A stretch of 64,000 nucleotides of DNA from Pseudomonadota bacterium (GTDB lineage Bacteria > Pseudomonadota > Gammaproteobacteria > UBA5335). Below are positions 49,237-58,021 of this stretch, piece after piece. Every line of letters starts with the position of its first letter. Position 1 is the first letter of the stretch. The position numbers and the translations under genes were made by a program. The notes under the pieces were generated by a model. It did no database searches. It was not told where the DNA came from and worked only from the letters and a program-made list of their open reading frames with translations. The stretch is taken from assembly GCA_034189865.1 (NCBI GenBank), contig JAXHTV010000006.1:49118-113117 (forward strand), read 5' to 3'.

Positions 49237-50136
49237 GTGTCACAGTCCAACGTATCCGTTCCATCAGCACTCGAAGGGCATCCCGTGAAGGGCCGCAGCC
49301 TTTGGGTCGACGCCGGGCGCCGCCTGCGGGCCAATCGCGCCGCCATGGTGAGTTTGGCAATCCTCATGACACTCGCGATTCTGGTTACCATCGGACCGTG
49401 GCTCAGTCCCTACGATTACGAGACCAGCGATTGGGACGCGATTCTGCTGACACCGTCTTTGACCTCGGGCCATATCTTTGGAACCGATTTTTTGGGACGC
49501 GATTTGTTTGCCCGGACCTTGTACGGCGGGCGGATATCATTGTTGGTCGGTGTGGCGGCGACCTTGGTCAGTTTGATCATCGGCATCAGCTACGGCGCCA
49601 CGGCCGGTTACCTGGGTGGCCGGGTGGATAGCATCATGATGCGGATCGTGGATATTCTCTACGCCATGCCGTTTATGTTTTTCGTCATCTTGCTGATGGT
49701 CATCTTCGGCCGCAACATTTTGCTCATTTTCGCCGCCATCGGCGCCATCAACTGGTTGGATATGGCCCGCATCGTCCGCGGTCAGACCTTGAGTTTGAAA
49801 CAGCGCGAATTTGTCGAAGCGGCGCAGGCTTATGGTGTTTCCAGTTTCGATATTTTACGTCGCCATGTCATTCCCAACCTCCTGGGGGTGGTGGTGGTTT
49901 ATGTGACGCTGACCATCCCCCAAGTGATATTGGTGGAGTCGTTTTTGTCTTTTCTCGGTCTTGGCGTTCAAGAGCCCCAAACCAGCTGGGGAGCGCTGGT
50001 CAATGACGGCGCACAGCAGATGGAAACCGCACCATGGCTGCTCGTGTTCCCGGCGCTGTTTCTGGCACTGACCTTGTTTTGTTTTAATTTTATCGGCGAC
50101 GGGCTGCGAGATGCCCTGGATCCCAAGGACCGCTAG
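49237..50136 (+). CDS. oppC: Oligopeptide ABC transporter permease OppC
   Basis: 299 residues from a GTG start. Second permease, with an N-terminal cytoplasmic tail, a first helix 'MVSLAILMTLAILVTIGPWL' and the 'FGTDFLGRDLFARTLYGGRISLLVG' signature; EAA loop 'FVEAAQAYGVSSFDILRRHVIPN' region. Starts 4 bp after the oppB stop; upstream codons in the frame overlap oppB. RBS weak, probably coupled. Confidence 0.94.
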   Translation: MSQSNVSVPSALEGHPVKGRSLWVDAGRRLRANRAAMVSLAILMTLAILVTIGPWLSPYDYETSDWDAILLTPSLTSGHIFGTDFLGRDLFARTLYGGRISLLVGVAATLVSLIIGISYGATAGYLGGRVDSIMMRIVDILYAMPFMFFVILLMVIFGRNILLIFAAIGAINWLDMARIVRGQTLSLKQREFVEAAQAYGVSSFDILRRHVIPNLLGVVVVYVTLTIPQVILVESFLSFLGLGVQEPQTSWGALVNDGAQQMETAPWLLVFPALFLALTLFCFNFIGDGLRDALDPKDR

Positions 50137-50138
50137 CG

Positions 50139-51107
50139 GTGCTTTTGGACGTACAAGATCTCAGCGTGACTTTTGGCACGCCCGACGGCGCCGTGCCGGC
50201 GGTTCGAAATCTCAGTTTTACTCTGGATCAAGGCGAAACCCTGGGAATCGTCGGTGAATCCGGCTCTGGTAAGAGCCAGTCGGTACTCAGCATGATGGGA
50301 TTACTGGCCGACAATGCTCAGGCCAGCGGATCGGTGCGCTTCGCGGGCGAGGAGTTGCTCGGCATGCCCGTTTCCGATCTTAACCGGTTGCGGGGCTCGC
50401 GGATTGCCATGGTGTTTCAGGACCCCATGACGTCCCTCAATCCCTATCTGACGGTAGGGCAACAAATGGCCGAGGTGTTGACCCGACACAAGGGCGTGTC
50501 CCGCGCCGTGGCCCGCCAGGAAGTGTTGCGCATGCTCGATGCCGTGCGCATCCCCGAAGGGATCTGCCGGATCGATCAATATCCCCACGAGTTTTCGGGG
50601 GGGATGCGGCAACGGGTGATGATCGCCATGGGCTTGCTGTGTCGGCCGCAGCTATTGATTGCAGACGAACCGACCACGGCACTGGACGTGACAGTCCAGG
50701 CACAAATCGTAGAGTTGTTGCGAGATCTTCGCACCGAGTTCAACACGGCCATCATCCTGATCACCCACGATTTGGGTGTGGTGGCCGGATTGTGCGACCG
50801 GCTATTGGTGATGTATGCCGGCGAAGCAGTGGAGTCCGGAAGTGTTCACGAGGTATTCGGCGATACCCGCCACCCGTACACCATGGGTTTGTTGGATTCG
50901 CTGCCTCGCCTGAGCAGTGTCGGGGAGCGTTTGCTGACCATTCCGGGCCAACCGCCCGATCCCCGCGCCTTGCCCAGCGGTTGCCCCTTCCACCCGCGCT
51001 GTCGCCATCGGGTCGCGATTTGCGATCGCCAGATTCCGGCGCTGACCGAGCCGCAGCCCGGTCATTTCAAGCGCTGCCATCTCGCGTTGGAATCCCATGA
51101 ACGATAG
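50139..51107 (+). CDS. oppD: Oligopeptide ABC transporter ATPase OppD
   Basis: 322 residues, GTG start. Walker A GESGSGKSQS, signature FSGGMRQRVMIAMGL, Walker B LLIADEPTTALDVTVQ, and the C-terminal OppD/DppD cysteine motif 'GCPFHPRCRHRVAICD', which binds a [4Fe-4S] cluster in studied homologues. Begins 2 bp after the oppC stop and overlaps oppF. Confidence 0.95.
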   Translation: MLLDVQDLSVTFGTPDGAVPAVRNLSFTLDQGETLGIVGESGSGKSQSVLSMMGLLADNAQASGSVRFAGEELLGMPVSDLNRLRGSRIAMVFQDPMTSLNPYLTVGQQMAEVLTRHKGVSRAVARQEVLRMLDAVRIPEGICRIDQYPHEFSGGMRQRVMIAMGLLCRPQLLIADEPTTALDVTVQAQIVELLRDLRTEFNTAIILITHDLGVVAGLCDRLLVMYAGEAVESGSVHEVFGDTRHPYTMGLLDSLPRLSSVGERLLTIPGQPPDPRALPSGCPFHPRCRHRVAICDRQIPALTEPQPGHFKRCHLALESHER

Positions 51108-52107
51108 TCCACTGCTGGAAGTCCGCGATCTGGCGGTCCATTTCCCCTGTCCGCGACCAAGCCTGTTTGGTGAGCGGCCGTATCTTCGGGCCGTCGACGG
51201 GCTGAGCTTCGAGGTTGGCGTAGGCGAAACGCTGGGCATCGTTGGCGAATCGGGATGCGGAAAATCCACCCTGGCACGTGGAATCTTGGGTTTGCTGCCG
51301 GTCAGCAGCGGCGAGGTGTTGTTGGAAGGTGAGTCCATCACCGGATTATCCAAAACTGCCAAGCACCGGCTTCGGCAGAAAGCCCAGATCATATTTCAGG
51401 ATCCGCTGGCGTCCTTGAATCCCCGGATGACGGTGGGGCAGATTGTGGCCGAGCCGCTGTGGACATTCAGGCCCGATCTCGGACGTGACGCGACCCGGCG
51501 TGAGGTGGTGAAAACCTTGGAGCGTGTGGGCTTGTCCGAGCGCCACCTGAATGGCTATCCCCATGAGTTCTCCGGCGGGCAGTGCCAGCGCATCGGTATC
51601 GCGAGGGCGCTGATTCTGGGGCCCAAACTATTGATCTGCGATGAACCGGTATCGGCTCTGGATGTGTCTATTCAGGCGCAGATCGTCAATCTCTTGCAGG
51701 ATTTGCAGGCGGAGATGTCTCTGACCTTGCTGTTCATCGCGCACGATCTGTCGGTGGTTCGTCATATCAGCCAGCGAATCATGGTCATGTATCTCGGTCG
51801 CGTGGTGGAGCTGGCGGACCGGGATGCCCTGTTTTCCCAGCCGGCGCATCCTTATACGCAGGCGCTGATTCAGTCCATTCCCTTGCCGGATCCCGAGATG
51901 GCGCGTGTTCGCCCGCCGGCCCTGGAAGGCGATCTACCCTCTCCCATTAACCCGCCGAGCGGTTGCCGGTTCCGCACTCGATGCACCTATGCCCGGTCTC
52001 AATGTGCCGAGACCGCCCCGCCCCTGCGTGAGTTGATACCCGGCCATCGGGTGGCCTGCCACTTTGCCGAGGAAATCGGTGAGTCGGTCCCCACACTGGC
52101 CTCTTAG
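51097..52107 (+). CDS. oppF: Oligopeptide ABC transporter ATPase OppF
   Basis: 336 residues. Walker A GESGCGKSTLARG, signature FSGGQCQRIGIARAL, Walker B LLICDEPVSALDVSIQ, and the C-terminal 'GCRFRTRCTYARSQC' cysteine motif. Forms the ATPase heterodimer with OppD. Overlaps oppD by 11 bp; its stop codon overlaps the stop of the convergent ChaN-like gene (TTAG). Confidence 0.95.
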   Translation: MNDSPLLEVRDLAVHFPCPRPSLFGERPYLRAVDGLSFEVGVGETLGIVGESGCGKSTLARGILGLLPVSSGEVLLEGESITGLSKTAKHRLRQKAQIIFQDPLASLNPRMTVGQIVAEPLWTFRPDLGRDATRREVVKTLERVGLSERHLNGYPHEFSGGQCQRIGIARALILGPKLLICDEPVSALDVSIQAQIVNLLQDLQAEMSLTLLFIAHDLSVVRHISQRIMVMYLGRVVELADRDALFSQPAHPYTQALIQSIPLPDPEMARVRPPALEGDLPSPINPPSGCRFRTRCTYARSQCAETAPPLRELIPGHRVACHFAEEIGESVPTLAS

Positions 52108-53054
52108 CGCTTCTCGGTCAGGGCGTTGCCGGGCCCGGTGGTCTGCATCGCCCGAAACGCGGCGCAGGGATCTTCCGCCCGATGTCGTGGCTCGGTAAAC
52201 CAGATGAAATCATAACCGGAGGACGCCGAAAGAGCCGGGGCCGGGTCTTCCGCGGCGGTTTCGATCAAGGCCACGGTGGTGACCTCGGTGTCATCCGCTT
52301 GTCGCCGGACGAATGCCGGAACACCCCAGCGCCGGTCCAGGTGACCGTTGCCGGTCAGCAAAACGCCACCGCCAGCCGTGGCGCGGGTCAGCAGTTGTCG
52401 GGCCATATAGGCATCTCGGACGTGCTGCGCGGCGACCATGCCAGGTAAGGCTGTTGGGGGGAGGGCATCGCAATGTGCCGCCGAGAGTAGCGCCGCGAGC
52501 GCGTCCTCCAGCGGGGCCGGAAACGCTGTTTCAATGGCCAGTTCCGCCTGCACCTCAGGTGCTAGCACGTCGATTCCGTCTTTGGCGACTTGTTTGATGA
52601 TCCCCCGGGGAAGATCCGCGGGAGCCAGCGGCATTCGGGCATCCAGCGCTGCCTGAACCACCGGGCGATACAGTGACCAGTCCGGCCAGCCCCGCTCCTC
52701 CCACTGCACCTCGGCACCGAGCGCACCGGCATCGGTCGGGTGTTCACGCAGGTAGTTCGCCAGCGCGGGCTGTTCTTCCGTGGTGAGCATTTCCAGTAAC
52801 AGCGTGCGCGGTGGACCTTGCCTTGCCAGCCCTTCGATCAGGCGCGTTTGGATTCGATGATGGACGGGGTGGTCATGGATTTCACCCAACACGATCAAAG
52901 GTGCCGTGGCCAAGCGCGCATGAAGATCAGTCTCTGTGATCCATCGACCTTCCCGGGTATCCCAGATCTTCGGTTCACTGGCCGCTGCATAGCCCGTCGA
53001 TTCCACGATCAACATCACCACCAGGGCAAGAACACGTTTCCATTGCGTACTCAT
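52104..53054 (-). CDS. ChaN-family protein
   Basis: 316 residues. N-terminal hydrophobic signal (about 7-25, AAASE) followed by the ChaN domain: 'LIVLGEIHDHPVHHRIQTRLIEGL', 'LLEMLTTEEQPALANYL', 'GRPVVQAAL'-like 'LYRPVVQAALDARMPL' and 'VLLTGNGHLDRRWGVP'. Campylobacter ChaN binds two hemes at a dimer interface and is an iron-regulated lipoprotein; this one lacks a clear lipobox Cys, so it may be periplasmic. Single gene, convergent with oppF. Confidence 0.88.
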   Translation of the reverse strand: MSTQWKRVLALVVMLIVESTGYAAASEPKIWDTREGRWITETDLHARLATAPLIVLGEIHDHPVHHRIQTRLIEGLARQGPPRTLLLEMLTTEEQPALANYLREHPTDAGALGAEVQWEERGWPDWSLYRPVVQAALDARMPLAPADLPRGIIKQVAKDGIDVLAPEVQAELAIETAFPAPLEDALAALLSAAHCDALPPTALPGMVAAQHVRDAYMARQLLTRATAGGGVLLTGNGHLDRRWGVPAFVRRQADDTEVTTVALIETAAEDPAPALSASSGYDFIWFTEPRHRAEDPCAAFRAMQTTGPGNALTEKR

Positions 53055-53173
53055 GTCTCTAGTCTACGCTGATGGAGACTTGCCGGCGTGCAGGCCGGAA
53101 GTTCTGATGAATCAAAACGCCCATCCGCGGACCGGGACGGATCGAGGTTCCGCGCGCAAGTAAGGAGACGAGG

Positions 53174-54037
53174 ATGACGCAAGATGGCGTAGTCAGGGTT
53201 CCGTATCGTGACTGGCTCGGGGTGGAGGGACTTGCCGTGAGTGAGCGCGGCATCCGCCTTCATCTGCCCTATCGGGCGCAGAATTCCAACATGGGTGGTG
53301 CCTTGCATGGCGGTGTTTCCGCTTCACTCATTAATTTGGCCGCGCGTGAGGCGGTGCTGCAAACGGTACCCGACGTTCAGGCTGCCCAGGTGCAAGTCGT
53401 CAATCAAAACGTGCACTATCTGGCCGCGGCCGTGCAACAAGCCGTGGTGGCGGAGGGGCGGGTGGTGAAAACTGGCAAAGGCATTGTTTTCGTTGATGTT
53501 CACGTTTTGACCACCGATGAAGAGCCGCTCGCGGTCGGACAGGTGATTGTTCGTATCGCGCAAACGGCCCCGCACTACGCCATCGATCCCGTCGAGGTTC
53601 GGCCGGGAGAATTCGTGGAAGGCGATAACCAATCCAGCGCCATGGGCAAGCTGCTCACCGGCTCCGGTTTTATCGGCCATTTGGGAATTGCCATTGAGCA
53701 CATGGCCGCCGGGCGGGCGAAGCTCACGCTTCCTTATCGCGACGAGATCGGCGACGGAAAAGGCCAGCTGCACGATGGCGCGGTGGCCGCTTTAATCGAC
53801 ACCGCTGGGGCCATGGCGGCTTGGGCTTCCTTAGCCGCCGGTGCAAAGCGGGCTTCCACGCCGGCGATCAACGTGAGCTTCTTCGCCTCCGGTGGGTCGG
53901 ACGAGGCGTTGACCGCGCTGGCACAGGCACAGTGGGAGCGTGATGAGATGTTCCTGAGCCGCGTGTTAGTGGTGGGCGCCGAAACCGGTCGGGCGGTGGC
54001 CGAAGGGACCGTTTGCTATCGCATTGTGCTCAGCTGA
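53174..54037 (+). CDS. Double-hotdog thioesterase (PaaI-like)
   Basis: 287 residues made of two tandem PaaI/YiiD-like hotdog domains. First domain: 'NSNMGGALHGGVSASLINLAA' (about 38-58); second: 'GDGKGQLHDGAVAALIDTAGAMAA' (about 195-218). Both have the H-G/D-G thioesterase turn. Acyl-CoA thioester hydrolysis is expected; the acyl group is unknown. RBS AAGGAGACGAGG precedes the ATG. Ends in an 8-bp convergent overlap with purK. Confidence 0.88.
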   Translation: MTQDGVVRVPYRDWLGVEGLAVSERGIRLHLPYRAQNSNMGGALHGGVSASLINLAAREAVLQTVPDVQAAQVQVVNQNVHYLAAAVQQAVVAEGRVVKTGKGIVFVDVHVLTTDEEPLAVGQVIVRIAQTAPHYAIDPVEVRPGEFVEGDNQSSAMGKLLTGSGFIGHLGIAIEHMAAGRAKLTLPYRDEIGDGKGQLHDGAVAALIDTAGAMAAWASLAAGAKRASTPAINVSFFASGGSDEALTALAQAQWERDEMFLSRVLVVGAETGRAVAEGTVCYRIVLS

Positions 54038-55142
54038 TCGCGGACGGATCTGCCGAATCAGTGGGTATCAGTGCGGCCAGCTGTGCCTCCCGTTCCCGGA
54101 GTTCAGCCGGGTCCTGGCCGGTGAGGGTGATGTGGCCGAGCTTGCGGCCGGGCCGGGCGGCCTTGCCATAGCGATGGATGTGGGCGCCGGGAACGGCTGC
54201 GACCTGTGCCAGCGGCGGCTCTTTACCGATACAGTTGAACATCACGCTATCACCCCGGGCGCTGGGATCGCCGAGGGGTAGACCGGCGATGGCCCGCAGA
54301 TGGTTTTCGAACTGGCTGGTGCGGGCGCCCTCGATGGTCCAATGCCCCGAGTTGTGTACCCGTGGCGCGAATTCGTTGGCCAGCAACCCGTCTTTGCAAA
54401 CAAAACATTCCAGTGCCAGTACCCCCACGTAATCCAGCACATTCAGGAGTCGGTCCATGTAACTTTGGGCTTGGGTTTCCAGCTCGGGCGCACGATAAGG
54501 GGCACGAGAAACCCGCAGGATGCCCCCGGAATGCTGATTTTCGCTCAAAGGGTAGAAGGCGGTCTGGCCGTCGCGTCCGCGCACGGCAATGATGGACAGT
54601 TCCCGTTCGAATTGAACAAAACCTTCCAGCAGCAAAGCCTGGCCGCCCAGTTCGGTCCAGGCCCGGTCCAAATCGGCGGCCTCGCGAAGTAGAAACTGAC
54701 CTTTGCCGTCATAGCCGAAGCGGCGGGTTTTGAGCAGGGCTGGCAGGCCGAGGGCTGCCACGCCCTCAGTGAGATCCTCGCGGGTGTCCACGGGGAAATA
54801 GGGTGCCGTGGGAATGTCCAAGTCCGTGAAGAGCGATTTCTCGGCCAAACGATCTTGGGATTTCTCAAGCGCCAAGTGGGGCGGGAAACAGGGCAGGCGG
54901 GTGGACAGATAGCGAGCGGACTCCACCGGCACGTTTTCGAAATCGAAGGTGACCACGTCCACCTGCGCGGCGAGTTGGTCCAAAGCCGCCCGGTCGTCGT
55001 AATCGGCGACAATCAGCGGGACCAATTGTCCGGCGGGGGCATCGGCCTTGGGATCCAGCGCGACGCAGCGCTGCCCCAAGGGAAATCCCGCCAGGGCCAG
55101 CATTTGTGCAAGCTGGCCACCACCCAAAATGCCGATTTTCAT
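54030..55142 (-). CDS. purK: 5-(carboxyamino)imidazole ribonucleotide synthase
   Basis: 370 residues. ATP-grasp enzyme that carboxylates AIR with bicarbonate to N5-CAIR in purine synthesis. Begins '[21 protein letters not shown]', with '[11 protein letters not shown]', '[17 protein letters not shown]' and '[29 protein letters not shown]' (spread over several turns). Overlaps purE by 4 bp. Confidence 0.96.
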   Translation of the reverse strand: MKIGILGGGQLAQMLALAGFPLGQRCVALDPKADAPAGQLVPLIVADYDDRAALDQLAAQVDVVTFDFENVPVESARYLSTRLPCFPPHLALEKSQDRLAEKSLFTDLDIPTAPYFPVDTREDLTEGVAALGLPALLKTRRFGYDGKGQFLLREAADLDRAWTELGGQALLLEGFVQFERELSIIAVRGRDGQTAFYPLSENQHSGGILRVSRAPYRAPELETQAQSYMDRLLNVLDYVGVLALECFVCKDGLLANEFAPRVHNSGHWTIEGARTSQFENHLRAIAGLPLGDPSARGDSVMFNCIGKEPPLAQVAAVPGAHIHRYGKAARPGRKLGHITLTGQDPAELREREAQLAALIPTDSADPSAIS

Positions 55143-55633
55143 TGCTCGGCCTCGGGGCTCGGATGGGCGAGCACGCGCTCGGTTTGATCTTGGCGGAATC
55201 GGTCCAGGGCGGCGCGGATGGCCGGATACTTGCTGGCCAGAATGGCCGCCGCCAACAGGGCGCCATTGACGGCGCCGGCCCGACCGATGGCCAGCGTTCC
55301 CACCGGGATACCGGCGGGCATTTGCACGATGGACAGCAGCGAATCCATACCTTTGAGACTGTGCGACTCCACCGGTATCCCGAGCACCGGCAACGGCGTT
55401 TTGGCTGCCACCATGCCGGGTAGATGGGCGGCCCCGCCAGCTCCGGCAATGATGACTTCCAGACCGCGGTCCCGGGCGCTACCCGCATACTCGAATAATA
55501 AGTCCGGTGTTCGGTGGGCCGATACAACCCGACTCTCGAACGGAATCTGCAATTGTTCGAGGGTATTGGCTGTATGTTCCAGGGTGCTCCAGTCGGAGCG
55601 GGAGCCCATGATTAAACCGACCAAGGCATTCAT
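55139..55633 (-). CDS. purE: N5-carboxyaminoimidazole ribonucleotide mutase
   Basis: 164 residues. Class I PurE that converts N5-CAIR to CAIR. '[20 protein letters not shown]', '[16 protein letters not shown]', '[18 protein letters not shown]' and '[26 protein letters not shown]' are all diagnostic. First gene of the purEK pair. Confidence 0.97.
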   Translation of the reverse strand: MNALVGLIMGSRSDWSTLEHTANTLEQLQIPFESRVVSAHRTPDLLFEYAGSARDRGLEVIIAGAGGAAHLPGMVAAKTPLPVLGIPVESHSLKGMDSLLSIVQMPAGIPVGTLAIGRAGAVNGALLAAAILASKYPAIRAALDRFRQDQTERVLAHPSPEAEQ

Positions 55634-55699
55634 AGCGGGCGATTTTATCAGGCCAAGCGGGCCATCACACGTCCGGCGTGCATCCGGGCAGCAGAGCGC

Positions 55700-56167
55700 T
55701 CAATCGCGGTCGCGATGCTCGAACTCCCCTTCGATGATCCGACCGCCGCGATCACCCCGCGGCGGTTGTCGGCCCCTGGGGCCGGTTCCGGTAGCAGCGC
55801 GCATATGGGCGTCGAGCCGATGCAGATAGCGCCGGATCAAGCGCCGCCGGAGTTCCGGGACCAGTAACAGGAAACCTAGCGTGTCGGTGAAAAAGCCCGG
55901 AGTCAGCAATAAGGCGCCGGCGACGAGCAGGCACAGGCCTTCCAGCAGCGGCACCGCAGGTAATTCGCCGCGGGCCGTCGCCGTTTGAACTTGGGCCCAG
56001 GTCTGCAGCCCTTGGTGCCGCATCATGGCCGCACCCACCGAGGCGGTGATCAACACCAACAAGATGGTGGGCACGGCACCGATTCTCAGCCCCACCTGGA
56101 TGAGCAGGTAGAGTTCGACCAACGGCACCAGCGCGAACAGCAGAAACAAACGGGCGAAGGGGCTCAT
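55700..56167 (-). CDS. FxsA-family membrane protein
   Basis: 155 residues with about three to four hydrophobic segments in the first 110 and a basic, Arg-rich cytoplasmic tail. 'LLFALVPLVELYLLIQVGLRIGAVPTILLVLITASVGAAMMRHQG' is the FxsA pattern. E. coli FxsA suppresses F-exclusion of phage T7 when overproduced; native role unclear. Single gene. Confidence 0.9.
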   Translation of the reverse strand: MSPFARLFLLFALVPLVELYLLIQVGLRIGAVPTILLVLITASVGAAMMRHQGLQTWAQVQTATARGELPAVPLLEGLCLLVAGALLLTPGFFTDTLGFLLLVPELRRRLIRRYLHRLDAHMRAATGTGPRGRQPPRGDRGGRIIEGEFEHRDRD

Positions 56168-56230
56168 GGATTCACCCTAGCGTGCCTGAGCTGATGTTGG
56201 CAACGATGAGTTCGTTGCGCGACGGACCGT

Positions 56231-56926
56231 CTAGATTCCCCAGACGATGGCCTCATCGAGCTGATGACCGATGGCATCGAGGGGTTCATTCGGCTCGCCC
56301 ACAACCACGATCACGCCGCGCTGCGCGGGCAATACAGTGCCTTCCTGCTGCCCGAGGTGAAGCGTGGCGGGAGCCTCTCGGCTCGGGTGCGCCGGCAACA
56401 AGAAGGCGGTGACCAAACCGTGTCGACCTTGGAGCACCAGGTGCAGGCCTTTTTTCCCCGTGATCACGCAACCGGTCGCATGGATGGGCGCCGGCATACG
56501 GTCGGGTTGGAGTTGGCCGCCCATGTCCGCGACCATCTGCGCGACGGCCGCCCGGTCGGTGGTGGATTGGGCCACCAGATGCAGCGGATCGGCTGAGAGA
56601 TGTTCGGCGATCTGTTGGCTGAAGGCGTCTGTTTGGGGCCATTGTGTGAACAGTAGGGTGGCTGCCAGCAACACCGAGGCTGCAAGGGCAAACCAGCGGA
56701 TATCCCAACGCGAACGGCGCTCGCCGAGATGCTGGGCTACCAGGATATCGGCCACCAGCTCTTTCGGTGCGTTGACGGCGAAGGCGTCATGGAGCTGTCG
56801 GTCCATGTGTATGACCCGTTCCGCGTAAGCCGCGCAGGGCGGGCACGTATCGCGGTGCGTTCTGCACTCGGCGTTCAGCTCGGCAGGATGGGTTAATACA
56901 TTTCGGCGGAATTCTATGCAGTTCAT
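56231..56926 (-). CDS. DUF3379 membrane anti-sigma factor
   Basis: 231 residues. N-terminal zinc-finger-like module with Cys3, Cys21 and H-x3-C-x2-C (His24, Cys28, Cys31), the anti-sigma ZAS pattern; one membrane helix (about 76-95); a 130-residue periplasmic domain with beta-rich 'HATGCVITGKKGLHLVLQGRHG'. Overlaps the ECF sigma gene by 4 bp and so is almost certainly its partner. By analogy with NrsF of Caulobacter, it may sense a metal or oxidant and release the sigma factor; that is inference. Confidence 0.85.
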   Translation of the reverse strand: MNCIEFRRNVLTHPAELNAECRTHRDTCPPCAAYAERVIHMDRQLHDAFAVNAPKELVADILVAQHLGERRSRWDIRWFALAASVLLAATLLFTQWPQTDAFSQQIAEHLSADPLHLVAQSTTDRAAVAQMVADMGGQLQPDRMPAPIHATGCVITGKKGLHLVLQGRHGLVTAFLLPAHPSREAPATLHLGQQEGTVLPAQRGVIVVVGEPNEPLDAIGHQLDEAIVWGI

Positions 56927-57501
56927 GGCGAAACCTCCCGGGCAGTACGGGAATTTTGATCTTCGAGGCGGGCCATGAGTTTTTGTCGCGCGCGAAAAAG
57001 CCGGGTCATGACGGCACTGTCACTCAATTCCAGTAGCTCGGCGATTTCCGCCACCGAGTGCCCAAACAAGACCTGTAGCACCAAGGGTTCACGATAGTCA
57101 GGGGGCAGATCGAGGAGGTGGCCGCGAATCTGTGCCAGATTCGCCGCTTCCATCGGCTCCGGGGTGAAACCGTCGGCCAGTTCCATTTCGTCGATGTCGG
57201 TGGTGTCGAACCGCTTGCGTTCGTACAAGCGGGCGTTCTCCCGCCGCAAGGTGGTGAATAACCAAGCCTTGACTGCTTTGGCGTCGCGAAGCTTATCAAT
57301 GGACCGCCACGCCCGCAGGAACGTTTCCTGCACCAAGTCGTGCGCCTGATGCTGATCCCCGCAGAGCCAATACGCGAATCGATACATATCGTCGCTGTAC
57401 GCTTTAACGATCAGTTCAAAGCCGCGTTGTTTGTCGTTCATATCCTTGCCAGACCGTTCGACCGTCGATTTGCTTTCACGTCGTGGCTGTAAGGATTTCA
57501 T
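56923..57501 (-). CDS. ECF RNA polymerase sigma factor
   Basis: 192 residues. Region 2 'MYRFAYWLCGDQHQAHDLVQETFLRAWRS' (about 39-67) and region 4 'LPPDYREPLVLQVLFGHSVAEIAELLELSDSAVMTRLFRARQKL' (about 134-177) are present; region 3 and region 1 are lacking, as in ECF factors. First ATG chosen for GAGG 5 bases upstream. Divergent from the MNIO-peptide operon across a 206-bp spacer, which suggests it controls that operon and its own. Confidence 0.92.
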   Translation of the reverse strand: MKSLQPRRESKSTVERSGKDMNDKQRGFELIVKAYSDDMYRFAYWLCGDQHQAHDLVQETFLRAWRSIDKLRDAKAVKAWLFTTLRRENARLYERKRFDTTDIDEMELADGFTPEPMEAANLAQIRGHLLDLPPDYREPLVLQVLFGHSVAEIAELLELSDSAVMTRLFRARQKLMARLEDQNSRTAREVSP

Positions 57502-57522
57502 GACGACCTCGGTCTATTGCCA

Positions 57523-57554
57523 GGCATACGGGTGTCGTTGTCGGCATACGGGTG
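57523..57554. repeat. Two 12-bp direct repeats in the divergent promoter region
   Basis: GGCATACGGGTG occurs at 57523-57534 and 57543-57554, exactly 20 bp apart. Placed between the ECF sigma gene and the precursor peptide gene. Spacing of about two helical turns suggests a tandem operator or paired promoter elements. Confidence 0.6.
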
Positions 57555-57707
57555 CGGGCAGAACACAATCGATCCGCAAGCAGTTCGGCATCGTCCCGGT
57601 CCAATGTCCCGAAGGCTATACTCGACGAGGGTTGGGTCCGAATGCCCGGCTCGCGGGTGGAGTATAACCCAACATCCGAAATTGAAACTTATCAGGAGAT
57701 TTCCGTC

Positions 57708-57980
57708 ATGTCGGACAAAAAGTACGTCAAACCTGCTGCTCTCGCCCTCGGCGCCTTGTTCGTCGGCACGCTGTCAACACAGGTTGTGGCCACGGCCAGT
57801 GACAATCCCTTTTCGGTTAACGAGCTGAGCAAGGGGTATCAGGTCGCCGGTACCGAGGGGAGCTGCGGTGAAGGCAGTTGCGGCGAAGGCAGCTGCGGTG
57901 AGGACGACAAAAAGCCGGAAGGCAGTTGTGGTGAGGGCAGCTGCGGCGAAGGCAGCTGTGGTGGCAACATCGTCGGTTAA
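57708..57980 (+). CDS. Cys-repeat RiPP precursor (bufferin/HvfA-like)
   Basis: 90 residues. Sec-type signal (about 1-30, hydrophobic 10-29, ATASDN), a short spacer, then six EGSCG units (residues 50-54, 55-59, 60-64, 71-75, 76-80, 81-85) split by DDKKP. The only cysteines are the six in the repeats. Known relatives carry EGKCG units whose Cys is converted by a DUF692/DUF2063 pair to a copper-binding oxazolone/thioamide or thiooxazole group. RBS AGGAG lies 9 bases before the ATG. Upstream codons in the frame are not part of the gene. Function as a copper-binding exported peptide is inferred. Confidence 0.88.
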   Translation: MSDKKYVKPAALALGALFVGTLSTQVVATASDNPFSVNELSKGYQVAGTEGSCGEGSCGEGSCGEDDKKPEGSCGEGSCGEGSCGGNIVG

Positions 57981-57986
57981 GACGGT

Positions 57987-58002
57987 CAGGACAGCTGTCC
58001 TG
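57987..58002. repeat. 16-bp perfect palindrome between precursor and MNIO genes
   Basis: CAGGACAG/CTGTCCTG, no spacer, 6 bp after the precursor stop and 20 bp before the DUF692 start. In RNA it can form a short hairpin around the next RBS region, or be an operator. It may lower enzyme expression relative to the peptide. Confidence 0.55.
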
Positions 58003-58021
58003 TTAGCGATGGTTTGACGTG

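Noticed and set aside
57855..57962. 15-bp repeat blocks, considered as a minisatellite or CRISPR-like array
   Set aside because: The repeats are in frame and encode the EGSCG units of the precursor; there are no spacers of CRISPR size.
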